Assembly: GCF_001723175.1 (NCBI RefSeq)
Contig: NC_064653.1
Location: 62,001 to 126,000 of the forward strand
DNA: 64,000 bases
Source: Penicillium oxalicum
Lineage: Eukaryota > Ascomycota > Eurotiomycetes > Eurotiales > Aspergillaceae
Direction: 5' to 3'
Under the pieces are notes generated by a model, which saw only the letters and a list, made by a program, of their open reading frames with translations, was not told the origin of the DNA and searched no databases. How positions within the stretch are numbered: position 1 is the first letter of the stretch; the number at the start of each line of letters is the position of its first letter. Positions 13,701 through 26,330 of the stretch are shown piece after piece. The position numbers and the translations under genes were made by a program.

Positions 13701-15730
13701 GAATTCATACGGATTAGTCTATTGCTCCCAAGTATAGGTATTACTGTAACTTGAGAGTCACTACTCAGCAAGGTCCATGTCTGTTCACTTTGCCCAGCCG
13801 AGATGGTCAGCGATCTGATGATCCTTCGGAGCCTCTGCCATCAAGCTTGCGTCAGCTCTCCCATCCAAAATATTCCTCGTGGTCATAGTTGGGGACGTTG
13901 TAGTCCCTAATACCTTCTCTGCAGTCATATGTATGGAATACTGGCCAGTGGGAACGGATCAATTCCGCTGCATGGTAGTACTGAAGTACTAACGAACGTA
14001 CGACAGGAGTGAGTATGTACAGTATACATGAATCTACTTCAACTCAATAGCGAGTGAAGAGTATGTACGGCCTATTGGGCTCCTCTAGTGTAATTACCAC
14101 ATCTCACTTATCAGCAGTCTTCTGTCTATCAGGATCTACGAAACACCTGGGCTCAAAAGACCAATGAAGAGACACCCAACGGATACGCGAGGGAATGAGA
14201 TTGGAAATACTACATATAGTTTAAACTACTCTCTGCTTGAACGGAACGTGCTACTTCACATAGTCATGGATCAATGGCTGGCGGAGCATTCAGGCAAATA
14301 CCAGATTAGCTTCATTCATCCCAAGCAGATCGATCTGATCCTCGCCCTATCCATTGGACCTAGGTCTACCTCCAAATTTAAACCCTTATATATTCATTGT
14401 CGATCCCTGGACAGTGCGATTATTTTGTTCTGGTACCTCTCTGGTGGATATTATTTGGGTAAGCCACACATAAATCTATCAACATACATACATAAAGAGG
14501 TGCATATGCTACCCCAAAGATGCCCAGAGGTGAATAGAACCCCATGGAGAAATGACGCACTGATCAATGAGTCCGCATGCTTGCGCCCGTCCAGCCATTC
14601 TTGGCACTGGTACCTCGTATCTACAACCTATCAATGCGGTCACTGCTTTCTCTACGAAAATGAAGGGAGATCCTGCTAACCTGAGCGGCGATGCCAGCCG
14701 GGGAAGTTAAAGGCGAGCGTTAATCTAGTGGTCAAATCTCGCAACCTGGAAGGTACAGTAGCATGTATCTTTCATCCATCTACATATCGCACGCTCGGAA
14801 GCAACCCCGGACACACGTACTGTCTAGATACCTCGTGGGCATAATATCGCCCACAAGCCCAGGACGGAGACTGGTTTTCATGAGGACCGTCTATTCACTG
14901 CAGGTTCGTGTCCAGCCCAGACAAATCTTCAATAGGCCTCGTCATATGGAATCTATTACTCCCCTGAACCATCCAGACGGTAGTCAATTGGCTTCAGCAC
15001 CTGTCCTAGGCCGAAGCTGTGAGTTCGTAAATGACCAGGAAGACGATCGCGTAATCGACTTCGATAACCTGAACAGCTTAACAGCCGCACACGCTGATGT
15101 CGTCGTTCCCGATCGACATAAAACACAGCGACGGCGTGATATGTGCTAAAAAGAGGTCCTGGTCTCTGCCGAATGGAATCCTATGTTACGTTGGTTTGTG
15201 GGCGCATGCTCCCTGTTAATTCTGCTTTGATTGTCTTCGTGCTGGCTGTGACGGCAGCCAAGGGTTGAACAAAGAGAATCTCATAATCTCTGCAGTCAAA
15301 ACAGACAAAATGGCCGGGAGGAGTACTATCTTCTGCACTTGAAAGAGCCAAAATCTGTAGACTGTCCGAGTTCATGGTGTTTGGCGGATGTTTAATAGAT
15401 CAGAGCGAATGTTCACTAATTGAGCGCCCGTGCCGGCAATTGGTTCGCTGACACCGAGTCCGTCATTCGCGGAACGAGCACATGCCTCACCTCCTCCCTG
15501 CCCGATCTCGAGCTTCCCATCCGGAGCGACTCGAGAACATGAATTGAGCCATGATGTGCCTCCATTTGAAATTCGGTGAATCTCTCGATACGGCACTCTG
15601 AATGAGAATCGTCCAACAACGAGTCTCTAAGGACTCGAGGACACCTTCAGTAAGTTGCTTGGGCTCCTTTGCAAAGACCTCCGTCGGAGAATCCCTCCCA
15701 GCCGCCGCCCCGTCGGGGTCAAATTCCAAG
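10778..15730. other. Gene-poor 5 kb between CPR and the Pag1 gene
   Basis: This region holds the upstream side of both divergent genes. The first 300-900 bases are rich in purine runs and low-complexity sequence and probably include the CPR leader and promoter. From about 12.1 kb onwards the sequence is dominated by short GTAC/TACCTA-type motifs and has no frame with protein-like features. The longest open frame (14164-14679, 171 codons, plus) resembles no family I know and has mixed composition typical of chance frames. I see no tRNA or repeat-element signature. Confidence 0.5.
11021..11036. promoter_or_regulatory. Possible E-box / sterol-element-like site upstream of CPR
   Basis: A perfect CACGTG palindrome (11027-11032) sits inside ATCCCCCACGTG, about 250 bases upstream of the CPR start codon. 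CACGTG is bound by bHLH factors, and the preceding ATCCCCCAC resembles sterol regulatory elements bound by fungal SREBP proteins. CPR serves ergosterol synthesis, so sterol control would make sense, but this is inference from one motif. Confidence 0.25.
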
Positions 15731-18700
15731 ATGTCTTATCCACAATCTCCGACGCCTCCCTCGTTTGCAGTGGCTACAAATCCTCAAATCTCTGCTAATC
15801 ACTTGCACCGACGCAGTGGCATCTCAACCAGGTAAAGCCGCTGGCCTCGGCCAGCAGACACCGCTGCCCCTCATCGCCGATGACCTGCAATTAGCGTCGC
15901 AAACCAATCTCGCGTCCCCCTCAGAGTGGCGAGGCACGCGGACAGCCTCGTCAACGCCGATGCATAGTCGCGAGCCCTCTGCGGCTCGTGGACGACCTGC
16001 AGACCCGACCACATTAGCCCCGACCTTCCACGCCCGCCGCGGCCACTCCGGGTCCAAAAGTCCCGAAATCTCAGCCGGTCAGCCTGCTGCTTATGAGGTG
16101 GGATTAGAAAGGCGACCGTCCAATTCGTACGGTCATCACCGCCAGACCTCCATCGTTCATGGCATGCAGCATTCTCGAAATACGAGCATGGCAGGCTCGA
16201 CCGCTTCTGCCAGTCCGTTGAGCCCGGAGTTGATTGCGTCCTTCGGCCAAAGTAGCTTTGAAGAGAGCGCTTCACCGGCCAAGCTGGACCAACACGACAC
16301 CGCGGCGGCATACCAAAACCCAGCGCCGACTGCCACCCACGGCGTCTCGAGCCCGTTGAGCACTATCCGAGATAATGACACCGATCAGACTGCGACTGGC
16401 AGTCCTGCAACGGCGGGACACACACGAATGAATTCAAAAGGGAAGTCAGGCAGGCGGGATCGGTCCCACAGCCAGTCGCATCCGAAGCACCCTTCGGAGT
16501 CGAAGACAGTGGGGGAATATGCACTGCATCATCTGTTCAACTCGGTAGGAGCCCTGCGCATCATTGTCGGTCCGACGGTCAACAACGGGCGATGCTGACC
16601 CGGAATACCCACTAGTTTGTCGGTAAAGCTGAGAGCAAGATCAACCAAGCGATCATGAAGCTGGGAGAATCGGAGGCTCCCGTCGAGGAGGTCTGCGGGC
16701 CCGGTGCAGACGTTAGTTTTGACCAGTTGATCTCGGCCCTCGGTCATATCTCGAGACAGAAGCCGAAGCCTTTAATCGATACCATCATGTTGTGGCGGAA
16801 GGCAAAGGGGGATGCTGCGATCACTGCGAGACAAATGACCAATGATTTGGTATGCTGAATTCCAAGAGGCAGCGACCGTCGACTGTTTTCAGCTGTTTAT
16901 TCGCGGAGAGGGCAAATCCGTGCTAATGAATGACCTGGTTTTCCTCTAGCCCAAGCCCATCATCACTGAGAACGGAGCAATCACGCGTCGAAATACTGAA
17001 CCGACACAAGCCCCTGCCGAGTCTACCCCAGCAGATCGCACACAACCATCATCAGGTTTTCTTGGTCGACCTGACGATATCGCTCTGATCGAGCGTCGTG
17101 CTACGGTATCCGTCTATCTCGTCTGCCGAGTCTTGATCGAGATCTTCAATCAGAGCAGCCTAGCGTCCATTACTCATGATATGGCAGATCGAATGGAGGA
17201 TATCGTGTTTGGCCAGATTAGAGCGGTAGACCCTGATCAGATTGCGTCGTCCCCTCTCCGAATGGCAAATTGGAGGATATATGGCCAATTGCTCGGAATA
17301 ATGAGTGAGCTGAATTTCCCAAGCGTTGCCAATCGATTCCTCACCGAACTCGACAAATATCAGAAGGACGAAATGGCCCGTGGCTCTTCCCGCGACGGTG
17401 ACGCCAAGGTGGAACTGCTTATTTTGGGAATGAGAAATTTGCACCTGCCCATGTCGCCTGAAGGTTGGCCTAAGTCTTGCGACTTTATGCGCTCTGTAGC
17501 TCGGTTGTTTGTCAACGCACATGGCCAGAAGGTCAAACAGGCCTACTGCTTCACTGTCGAGAGACTTCTGCTTCCAATCGCCGCCAACCCGGTTGTCGAT
17601 TTGTCTCTCACTCGCTGGAAGGAATTTTTGGATATCATCCACCCGCGGCTAACGCAGTTGATGGCAAAGCCTCGACACTGGGCTGCTTCTTTCTCCTTGA
17701 ACGCACTATTGCTCTGCCTTTCGAGTAAAGAGACGTTTTCAACCCAATGGTTGCCGATGATCGCGAGCTTACCACCACGCTTGAAAGATCGTCCAACTCG
17801 AGCGCCCGCTTTGCATGCGATTTGCCGTCTTGTTTGGACATACTTCTTCCGCTATTCCGATTCTCCGACAACCACCCTTCGGAAGGTGGAGGAGGTAACC
17901 AAAGTTGCCCTGCCCACAGGTAAAAGGACATATCTCAGCGCGGAGCCTGTCTTTGCGGATCCTCTGATTCAGCTGATTCGGATGATTGGCTTCAAGTATC
18001 CGGATGTGTGTTTCCGCAATATCATTTTCCCTCTGATCAGCTCAGACCTGTTTGTTTCAGGTCGTGAGCTGAAGATCGAACAAATGGAGCCCGAAAAGAT
18101 GGTGATTGGCATTCGGTCGTTCCTGGCGACGATGTCTGATCTTGAGACAAGCGATCAGCTCTGTCCCCCAATACCCACGGGATCACTTCCAAATCCGTTC
18201 ATGGATGGCTCCCTTCCTACATACTTCCATCGCTCGCAACTCCTCGCTGAGCCCAAAGCGCAATTATCTGCTCAACGGACGGACTCATCGTCTTCTCCTG
18301 TCAACACTGCCAGGTTGAGTGACAATATCAAGGAATACTATCTTCGGTTTTGCGAAGTTCTTGGCAAGATCACCATTCTTTGCGATAATACATTTGGCGG
18401 ACAAGCTGTCTTAGACGAGAAGTTCGGAGGCACCACGCCCAAGACTCCCTTGACGGAGGCCTTTGGGTTTGGTCGAAGGGAGGACCATGTGAGTGCGGTG
18501 GATCAAAAACAAGGGTTTTACGGTCTCCTTCACGTAGCCGTACAGGCACTACCTCGGTGTCTTTCGGACCACATACCTTTCAATTCTCTCATCAATCTTC
18601 TTTGCACTGGGACTGCTCATGTCCAAACAAATATCGCTAAATCTTCAGCGGATTCTCTGAAGGCGATCGCCAGACAGGCCCATGCTCAGCAGGTCACAAT

Positions 18701-21700
18701 TGGCTTTGCTCGATTCATTTTCAACTTTGATGCGCGATACTCCACCATGTCAGATGAAGGGATGCTCGGACCGGGTCACATCGAGTCCACCCTGAGACTT
18801 TATGTCGAGCTTCTCCTCATATGGATTGACGAGATAAGGCAAAAAACCAAAGAGGCGTCCTCAGAACACCTCGAAAAATCTCTCACGGGGAGTCGAGCTC
18901 TGCATCTTGATCTGTCGACTGTTCTTGCTCACGTTGATGAAATCGAGTCTCATGGGCTCTTTTTTCTCTGCTCGCAGTCTCGGCGTGTTCGTGCCTTTGC
19001 GATCAATGTTCTCCGCCTGATAACCGAGTTCGACAAGGCACTTGGCAAGGAAAATGAACGCATCATTCGAATCCTCGAGGCTGATTCTCAGCAGATCCTT
19101 GACCTGAACGATGAGCAGCTGACCGTTGCCGAGCGAAGCCGCATACAGAAAGGGAAAAGGGGGAGTGCCTCTAACAACACCTTGATAGAGCTGTGCAGTA
19201 GTGAAGTCTCGTACGATTCTACACTGTGGGCCAAGGTCTTCCCAAACATCATCCGGGTCAGCTTCGAAACATGTCCATTTGCCGTCACATTAGGTCGCGA
19301 AATAGTTTGCGCGCGTCTTGTCCGGATGCACAAAATGATAACTTCATTGGCAGAGCGGACACGGCATCCGCAATTCTCCCCAGTCGACCCATACCCCACC
19401 CGTCCCGTGGCGCGAAGCAACATGACAGCTGAGATCCTAGTCGAGCAGTGGAAGCTATACCTCGTCATGGCTTGCACAACTGTCACCAGTGTCGGCGCGC
19501 AGTCGCAGAGTCAGCTGGCAAATGCTCAGCATACACGTAAAGCGTCCAAGGGCGCCCAGCCCTCTGACAAGATTAGCTCCGCGCGCAGCTTGTTTGCCTT
19601 CGTCATCCCTCTCCTTTCAGCTGAAAGGGACTCTATCCGTAATGCTATCGTGGTCGCCCTCGGTTCCATACACAAGAACCTGTATCGTACTCTATTGGAA
19701 TCCTTGCAGTACGCGGTCACGACCTGCAACGAAGAAGCGAAGGTTCGTATCAGTTCTCATCACCGGACGCCCAGCAGCGCTCATCGAAACCGAAACACCG
19801 ACCGTTTACGGACTGAGGTCACTCATGTTTACAAATTGACCTCCAAATTCTTGCGCGAGCCCGAGGTCTACAATGACGATTGGATCGTTAACAATATCAT
19901 TACATACGCGAAAGACATTCGAATGTTCCTCAGCGACGCCGAGATTCAAAATGATTGGGAGTTCCAGCGGCTCAGATTTCATTACTGCGGCCTAATGGAA
20001 GAGCTTTTCGAAGGTGTGAACCGTACAAGGGATCCATCCCGCTGGATGCCCTTCGAGTCTAGGAAGTCCGCCTTCTCCTTGATGGAAGATTGGTGCGGAT
20101 ATTCGCCTAACCAAGCCCAGATCTCGGAGAGGGAAGAACAGATGAGGAAATTTGCTGTGTCTCACCATTTAGTTGGTGGGGAAATCAAGAATGCAGCCGC
20201 TGCAATGGAGATTGAGAAGAAGAACCTACGTGCCGCAGCTTTAAGCGCCATGGCGTCCCTGTGTGTGAGTGCGAGAAGAGTGAATATGTCTTCGTTTCTC
20301 AGTGCTAAAACTTCATTACAGGCTGGACCCATTAGCATCACCACAGAAAGCGGATCTGTCCTTCAATTCGACGTCGTTCGCATGCTTTCGTGGCTGGACA
20401 TAATCTTCAACACAGTCAGCGATAAGTGGCATTCCATCGGGCGTCGGGCATTGAAAAATCTCATTGTCCACAACAAGGAGCATTCGTATCTCATGGAGCG
20501 ATCGATTGAGATGTGCTACGTGGCCGAACACCCCAAAGCACTCGAAAGCTACTTTGAAGTGTCAACTGAAGTCCTGATCGAATATCCCGATTACAAACTT
20601 CCATTTTGGAGGATTCTGGGCGCCGTACTAGTCACTCTTGGCAGTCCAAAGCGCGAGATTCGAATGAAATCGGCCAAATTGCTTCGCCGACTTGAGGAGC
20701 GGCAGCAGAAGAGCTCTCGCCTTCAAGACTTTGACATCAGCATCTCCGACAAGACGACTGCGGTGTACCAGTTGGCTCAATTTGAGACTTCAAAACGCCT
20801 TGCAATTCTCCACGCTGATCTGGCCTTCACGCTCTTCTCGGAGTTTTCCTTGCACTTCCGCAATCTTCGACCCGACAGCCAGCGGAATATGGTTGCTGCT
20901 ATTTTACCCTGGATTCAGGCGATGGAGCTGCAAGTGGATCCAAATGGCGGGCCAACCGCGTCCTCGTACATGCTGCTCGCAAATCTTTTCGAGATCACGA
21001 TTCGCTGTAGCTCTGCGCTACCAAATCAAGTGCAAGCTATGTGGCAAGCTTTGGCCACAGGTCCCCATGGCGGCAATGTCCAGGTTGTCCTTGACTTTAT
21101 CATCAATCTGTGCTTGGAGAGAAAGGAGCAAAACTTTGTCGAGTATGCCAAGCAGGTTGTGGTTTTCCTTGCGTCGACTCCTGCTGGTTCTAAAGTCATT
21201 GAGTTCTTCCTGCTGCTGGTTATCCCGCGAAACATGGTACAGGACCGGAAGGAGATCACCCCGCAGCCCCCAGAGACTCAAAATTTGCCCTACGTGGCGG
21301 ATCTGAGCACAGTGCTTCCTAAAGGACACAAACAAGCTGGACTCTTCTTAGGGCAAGTCGCTCTCATTTTTCTCGTTGACTTGATGGTAGCTCCTGTCGT
21401 CCTCGCTATGGAACATGTTATCAAGTTGCTTCATGTCGTTCTCATTCTTTGGGATCATTATACGGGCACGGTTCAGGAGCAAGCTCGCGAGATGCTGGTT
21501 CATCTGATTCATGAGCTTGTTGCGGCCAAATTAGCCGATGACGCCCCTGCTGAGATGCATCAGGCCGTTGAGGACTTTGTCGAACTGATTCGACAGAGCG
21601 ATAGCGCCGTTGTCTGGGAGTACGGGGAAAATCAGGCAGGCGATGAGGAAGCCAATGGGCGGCGTGTGCTCACAGCAATGGCGACCGTGACCCGTCAAGT

Positions 21701-23792
21701 GGTTAGGTTTTTTGGGTTTGAAAACAATGGGCTGAACGATATGTGGGCGAAAGAGGCTCTTATCTGGGCGACCTCTTGCCCTGTCCCTCATCTTGCGTGC
21801 CGCTCATTCCAGGTATTCCGCTGCATTTCAACCTCTCTGGACTCACCGATGCTATCGGACATGCTTGTCCGACTGTCCACAACGATTGCTGACGAAGGAA
21901 AACATTATCAATCATTCTCGATGGAAATCTTGACCACCCTCAAAGTTACCATCAGCTCTATGACATCGTCTGAGCTCTTGCAGCACCCGCAGCTGTTTTG
22001 GACTACATGTGCTTGTCTCAATACAATACACGAGAGCGAGTTTGTCGAGAGTCTTGGCATGCTGGAAAAGATTCTCGAAAAGATAGATTTGAGTGATCCC
22101 ACAGTCATATCGCAGCTGATAGATGGGCAGCCCCCAAAATGGGAGGGCGGATTTGAGGGTATTCAAGACTTGGTCTTCAAGGGAATCAAGTCATCGGAGT
22201 CGTTCAATCGCGCATTGGATGTACTCTACATTCTGAGTGGGTTGCCTAATAATGAACTCATCGGAGATGGGACACGCCAATTGTTCACTATTTTGGCAAA
22301 CCTTCCCTGCTTCCTCCAGTGTTTCGACCAGGGCTTTACCGAACAAAAGCCAATCATGCACGCAAGCTTGCTCGCACGCGTTGCTGAGGACGAGCGATGC
22401 CCCCGGTTGGCCGCCTCGCTATTTGGGTTTGCCAATCAGCAGTACAAGACCGAAGATGTTTTCCTAAACCATATTGTGACGGAGATCAAGTCTTATTACT
22501 TCCCGCAGCTCGATTTCCAATGCCTGATTTTCCTCATGGGTCTTCTCACCAACACAACTGCTTGGTTCCGGATCAAGACGATGAAAGTCCTTTGTGTCTT
22601 GATTCCAGAGGTCGACATGCGGCGAAATGAAGTGACCTGCCATGGCCCTGATCTTATTTCTCCTTTGCTGCGACTTCTTCAAACCGACCTGTGTCCGCAA
22701 GCTCTGGGTGTTCTGGACAATATTATGACCGTATCGGGCAACCCTATGGAGCGGCATCACATACGAATGAGCATGGCATCAGCTGTCTCTTCGCATGCCA
22801 TTCGAAAAGAATATGAGCGTATTCAGAGCCTCTACGGAATACCTGAAGAGACAGGGTGGTCTATCCCTATGCCTGCGACACAATCAATAGTGACGCGCAA
22901 CAATGTTCATGCCGTTTTCTACACATGTGCCGATGCCGACACAATGAGCCCAGAGGAGAAGATGGCGCCGGAAGTCGAATTCCGGGCTGATGATTTCAAG
23001 GACACATTCTTCCCTATGAGGGCTGATACCATGAAATCGATTGACACCCTGACCGATGGGAATATGGGTGATATAGTCCAAAAGCTCGACAGCCTGGACG
23101 ACTTCTTCGAGGAAACAGATTCTGGCGTAGCTTCGCTGAGTTCAGCCGCCCATCCAATGCACCGTGGATTCATGGGAAGCTATGTCGATACAAATGCACA
23201 CCTGTATGATCAGCAGACGGCGCCCATCTTACGGAAATCCCTCGCACGCACTGGATCAACGTCATCATTCCACAACGGTTTAGCTGAATCCCGCCCAGTC
23301 AATTCCCGTTATGATAGCCCAACCATGCGCTCACCAATCAATCAATCACCAGGCAATCTCCAAGCTCTCCGTCCGCCGTCTCATACTCGATCAGTCACGT
23401 CGCCTGCGAACAATCTCTATGCTCACACTCAACAGGTAGCTTCCCATGGAACACCCCCAATTGCCGTGCATGAATCAGCCTTCTTCTCGGATGATGAGAT
23501 CGAGGACGCATATTCAGATCTGGAAGAGCGGAAAAAGGGCCTCCAGCCTCCCATGCCACAGATGGTGCGCAGCGCCACTGACGGATCTCACTCTCTCGAG
23601 TCTATGATCCGCAGCGGCATGCGTCGACTCACCGGTGGCGCAGCGAATGGTCGTGAGAAAGAGCGCCAGCGCGACCATCTCCGCGCCCAGCACCGCGCTA
23701 TGGCACAAACGGCAACTTCACCCCGAGTCCCCAAAGTGCCGGAGGAATATCTCACGGGTCCAACCAGCCATCCCACCTCCCCCAAGTCATGA
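15731..23792 (+). CDS. PAG1: Cell morphogenesis protein Pag1/Mor2/Tao3 (large scaffold)
   Basis: Deduced coding pieces: about 15731-16544, 16616-16849, 16950-20264, 20322-23792, together about 2610 residues. Junctions are NS-FVGKAES and ND-LPKPII and SLC-AGPISITT. The conserved N-terminal part (GEYALHHLFNS, then KPKPLIDTIMLWRKAKGD) and long HEAT-like helical body fit the Mor2/PAG1/Furry family; both ends are Ser/Pro-rich and probably disordered. Family knowledge: these giant proteins scaffold the NDR kinase (RAM/MOR) pathway at sites of polarised growth and are needed for hyphal shape. The frame from the likely start (MSYPQSPTPPSFA at 15731) does not join the next block (SQPGKAAGLG) without losing one base near 15810-15835, and no good intron bridges it; the true start is therefore uncertain. 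The intron 20265-20321 is a multiple of three and has no in-frame stop. Confidence 0.92.
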
Positions 23793-26330
23793 GAATGAGA
23801 AGTATAGGCTCTCCGTGGTGCCTTCCTTTTGGCAGGGTTCTCGTCCTCCGCAAGCTATCATTTTAGCGTCCTTCACTTCGTGGTGGCTATCTGAAGCCCT
23901 GTCTGTATCGACTTTTGTTTGTATGAAATGAATACCCCAAATACATGTTACATCAGTTTCTTCCTGCCGGCTGCGACATGGCAAAAACCATGAACCAGTT
24001 CAGCGATTTATCTCATATGGTGTTAAGAAATTGACTCCAGAAAAGGCAGGAGTATCATCGTCAAAAGGTCTTCGAGCTAAGACGTGGATTATATGATACT
24101 CATTTCAACTTCCATTGGTATATGTTTCATGTTCAGAGTGATGGACAGCGAGATAGCTCAGCTAGAGCCTTTGGACTCTCTGTGGATCAAGGCATTCACT
24201 TGATGGCCAGCAAGACGATATCAGTCCTTGACATAGGGGCTTACCTTTCTTGATTCACCTCACTTCAACGAGCTCTCGGACCAGCGAAAAATAAATTGGC
24301 AGAGAACAAGCCAGTCAGAACAGATGCATAGGTTTGAACAGATAACGGAACGGTCGACGAGAGACCTGAACAACACTACAGGGGCTTATCAGCACGTGAG
24401 CGTAGGGCAGATTCTTGAGATCTCTCTTGATCACCAACAAGAGGAAAATCTGCGTCAAGTCGTCAAGTGTCTATGTACTTACCTCCGTTCTGGACCGCTA
24501 GCCAAGTAGCGCTAGGTATGTACCTATGTCACATTAGAAATAGAATACAGGGAAGTTTCTCAAGAGCAGCCTCGGCATTTTATCTATTTTTCAGCATAGT
24601 GTCGGCTCTTCACAGCACGTCCGAGTCCCAATGAACCAGGCACTTTGTTACGACCCAGCCGCACTACGCACATGGGGCCTATAGGCCGCCGTAGTACTCT
24701 TGCGCAAGATGTAGTTATGTCCCGCCGTACCCGCGGGCCCTAACTACTACTCACAGGAGCAGCCACCTTAGTTCCTTAGCGATTAGTCTGAATCAGATAC
24801 CTGGGGGACCTTGGGACCAGGTCTGAACCTCCACAGGACTAGACCGGTAGTCCTAACACACTTTCAATATGTCAAGCAATGACTACTCGTGGTGCACTTT
24901 TGAAGGATCAGAGATCTTTATTATATAGAAGGCGTGGCGTGAAGCTTGTGCTGGGGGGTCTTACCTCTCAAAGACCTTTGAATCACCTGGTATCTATTTA
25001 TTGCAATGTACAAAGTTTCTCTAGACAGGTTTCAATATGTGATCTTGTGAATTACGTCGATAATTCTTCTCTATGCATATATATGTTCGACACGTGAACA
25101 TATGATGGCTTTATCTCATATGATTACCCCCGAATTCATATGTAAGAATTTCCCTGTTTTTGGCGGAATACCACGTTATTTCTTTGTGCATTCATGCAGC
25201 TTCCGGATTTCTTGGGCTTGCTATCAGCAATTTAGGTATCTATGTTCTTTATCGCTGAAACATAATTTGCAAATCAGGTATAACTATGATTACCAGGAAC
25301 TAGGGTACTAATCCTGGATAATAAATCAGTGTGGAAATATCGACGAAAAAAGATAGGGTATTAAAATGATCTTAGACGCCTGCCATAAATAGCTGTTAAC
25401 GTACTGTGTACTTTTTGATTTGTCTTTCGCTGATAGAGCATGGCAACTGGCTCGTGGCCAGTAAGTTCCGCCATAATGCGGTGCTCATTTTGAAGGATCT
25501 AACATCTTTGTGAGCTTAAAAGGTGTCTCAGTACATGGATGAATCCTACTATAGCCGATTTGAATTGAACTATCGCAAGACTTAGTTATATCATGACGTG
25601 AAGGATGAATTGTCTTTTTACTCTGAGAGTCATACTTCGGACATTCAGCAATAGCATGGATTGAGCTAAAGAGAATAAATATTTTCTTTATCTTCGGGTA
25701 AGACGAGGTTTGTGAATGGCCTAGGTTATTCTGTTCCGCACTAAAAATTTGAAGGCTATGGTTGCCGTCATTTTTGATTCCCAGCATTTATCACATAGAA
25801 AATTTCGACTGGGTTTCCAAACCCTCAAAGGTTTTTGCTGTGTGAGTGATATTAATGAGGTAGCACCTTCAAAAATATTTCGATAACTCTTTTCGTTTAT
25901 AGTTAAATGATTTTATGCTGTGAGCGGGTGTACAGATGTAGATGTGGGTCCAACCGTCCTGTGTGACGGCCGCTAGCCCTAGTAGGTTTAGCCCCATTTA
26001 TCCAGACCCACACACGACTCGAGGGGACCGAAATTGGATTAATGACTCGACTCCACAATAAACAAGACACGTGATATCCCGTCGGCCCCGTATTCGTCGG
26101 GATCTCACATGACTCCAGTAGCCCTTTCCCCCGCATTCTCCGACGTCCATCGAGCTAGGGGCGTATACCTCGGAAAGCCACGGCTATAGAAAATACGATC
26201 AGCGGGGCTAATTGCGACCTTGATTTAAATTGCGCAGGCTGTCCTGAGCATACTCAATAGATACAGAATCCAATCCTCACAGATCAATCATTCCAAAATT
26301 CTCAATCGCCCTAAAACCACATTACTTCCC
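23793..26330. other. Intergenic region with AT-rich core
   Basis: About 2.5 kb between the Pag1 stop and the HIBADH start. The left part holds the Pag1 3' flank. From about 24.85 to 25.93 kb the base composition shifts to AT-rich (three 60-base lines I counted were 27, 38 and 42 % G+C, against about half in neighbouring genes). The last 400 bases before 26331 return to normal composition and are the likely HIBADH promoter. No coding frame is supported. Confidence 0.5.
24850..25930. other. AT-rich island, possible decayed repeat
   Basis: The island contains no recognisable open reading frame. A short sequence GGTGC(A/T)C(A)TTTTGAAGGATC occurs near 24891-24909 and again near 25480-25500, and an inverted partial copy (CACCTTCAAAAA) near 25864-25875. 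AT-rich, gene-free islands in Pezizomycotina are often transposon relics mutated by RIP. Here this remains a guess because no element ends, target duplication or protein remnants are clear. Confidence 0.3.

Noticed and set aside
14164..14679. 171-codon plus-strand open frame
   Set aside because: No known motif, ordinary random-like composition and no supporting splice or leader structure. I keep it only as part of the gene-poor region.
24850..25930. Intact transposon
   Set aside because: No transposase-like frame, no clear terminal repeats and no target-site duplication; only a decayed-repeat hypothesis remains.
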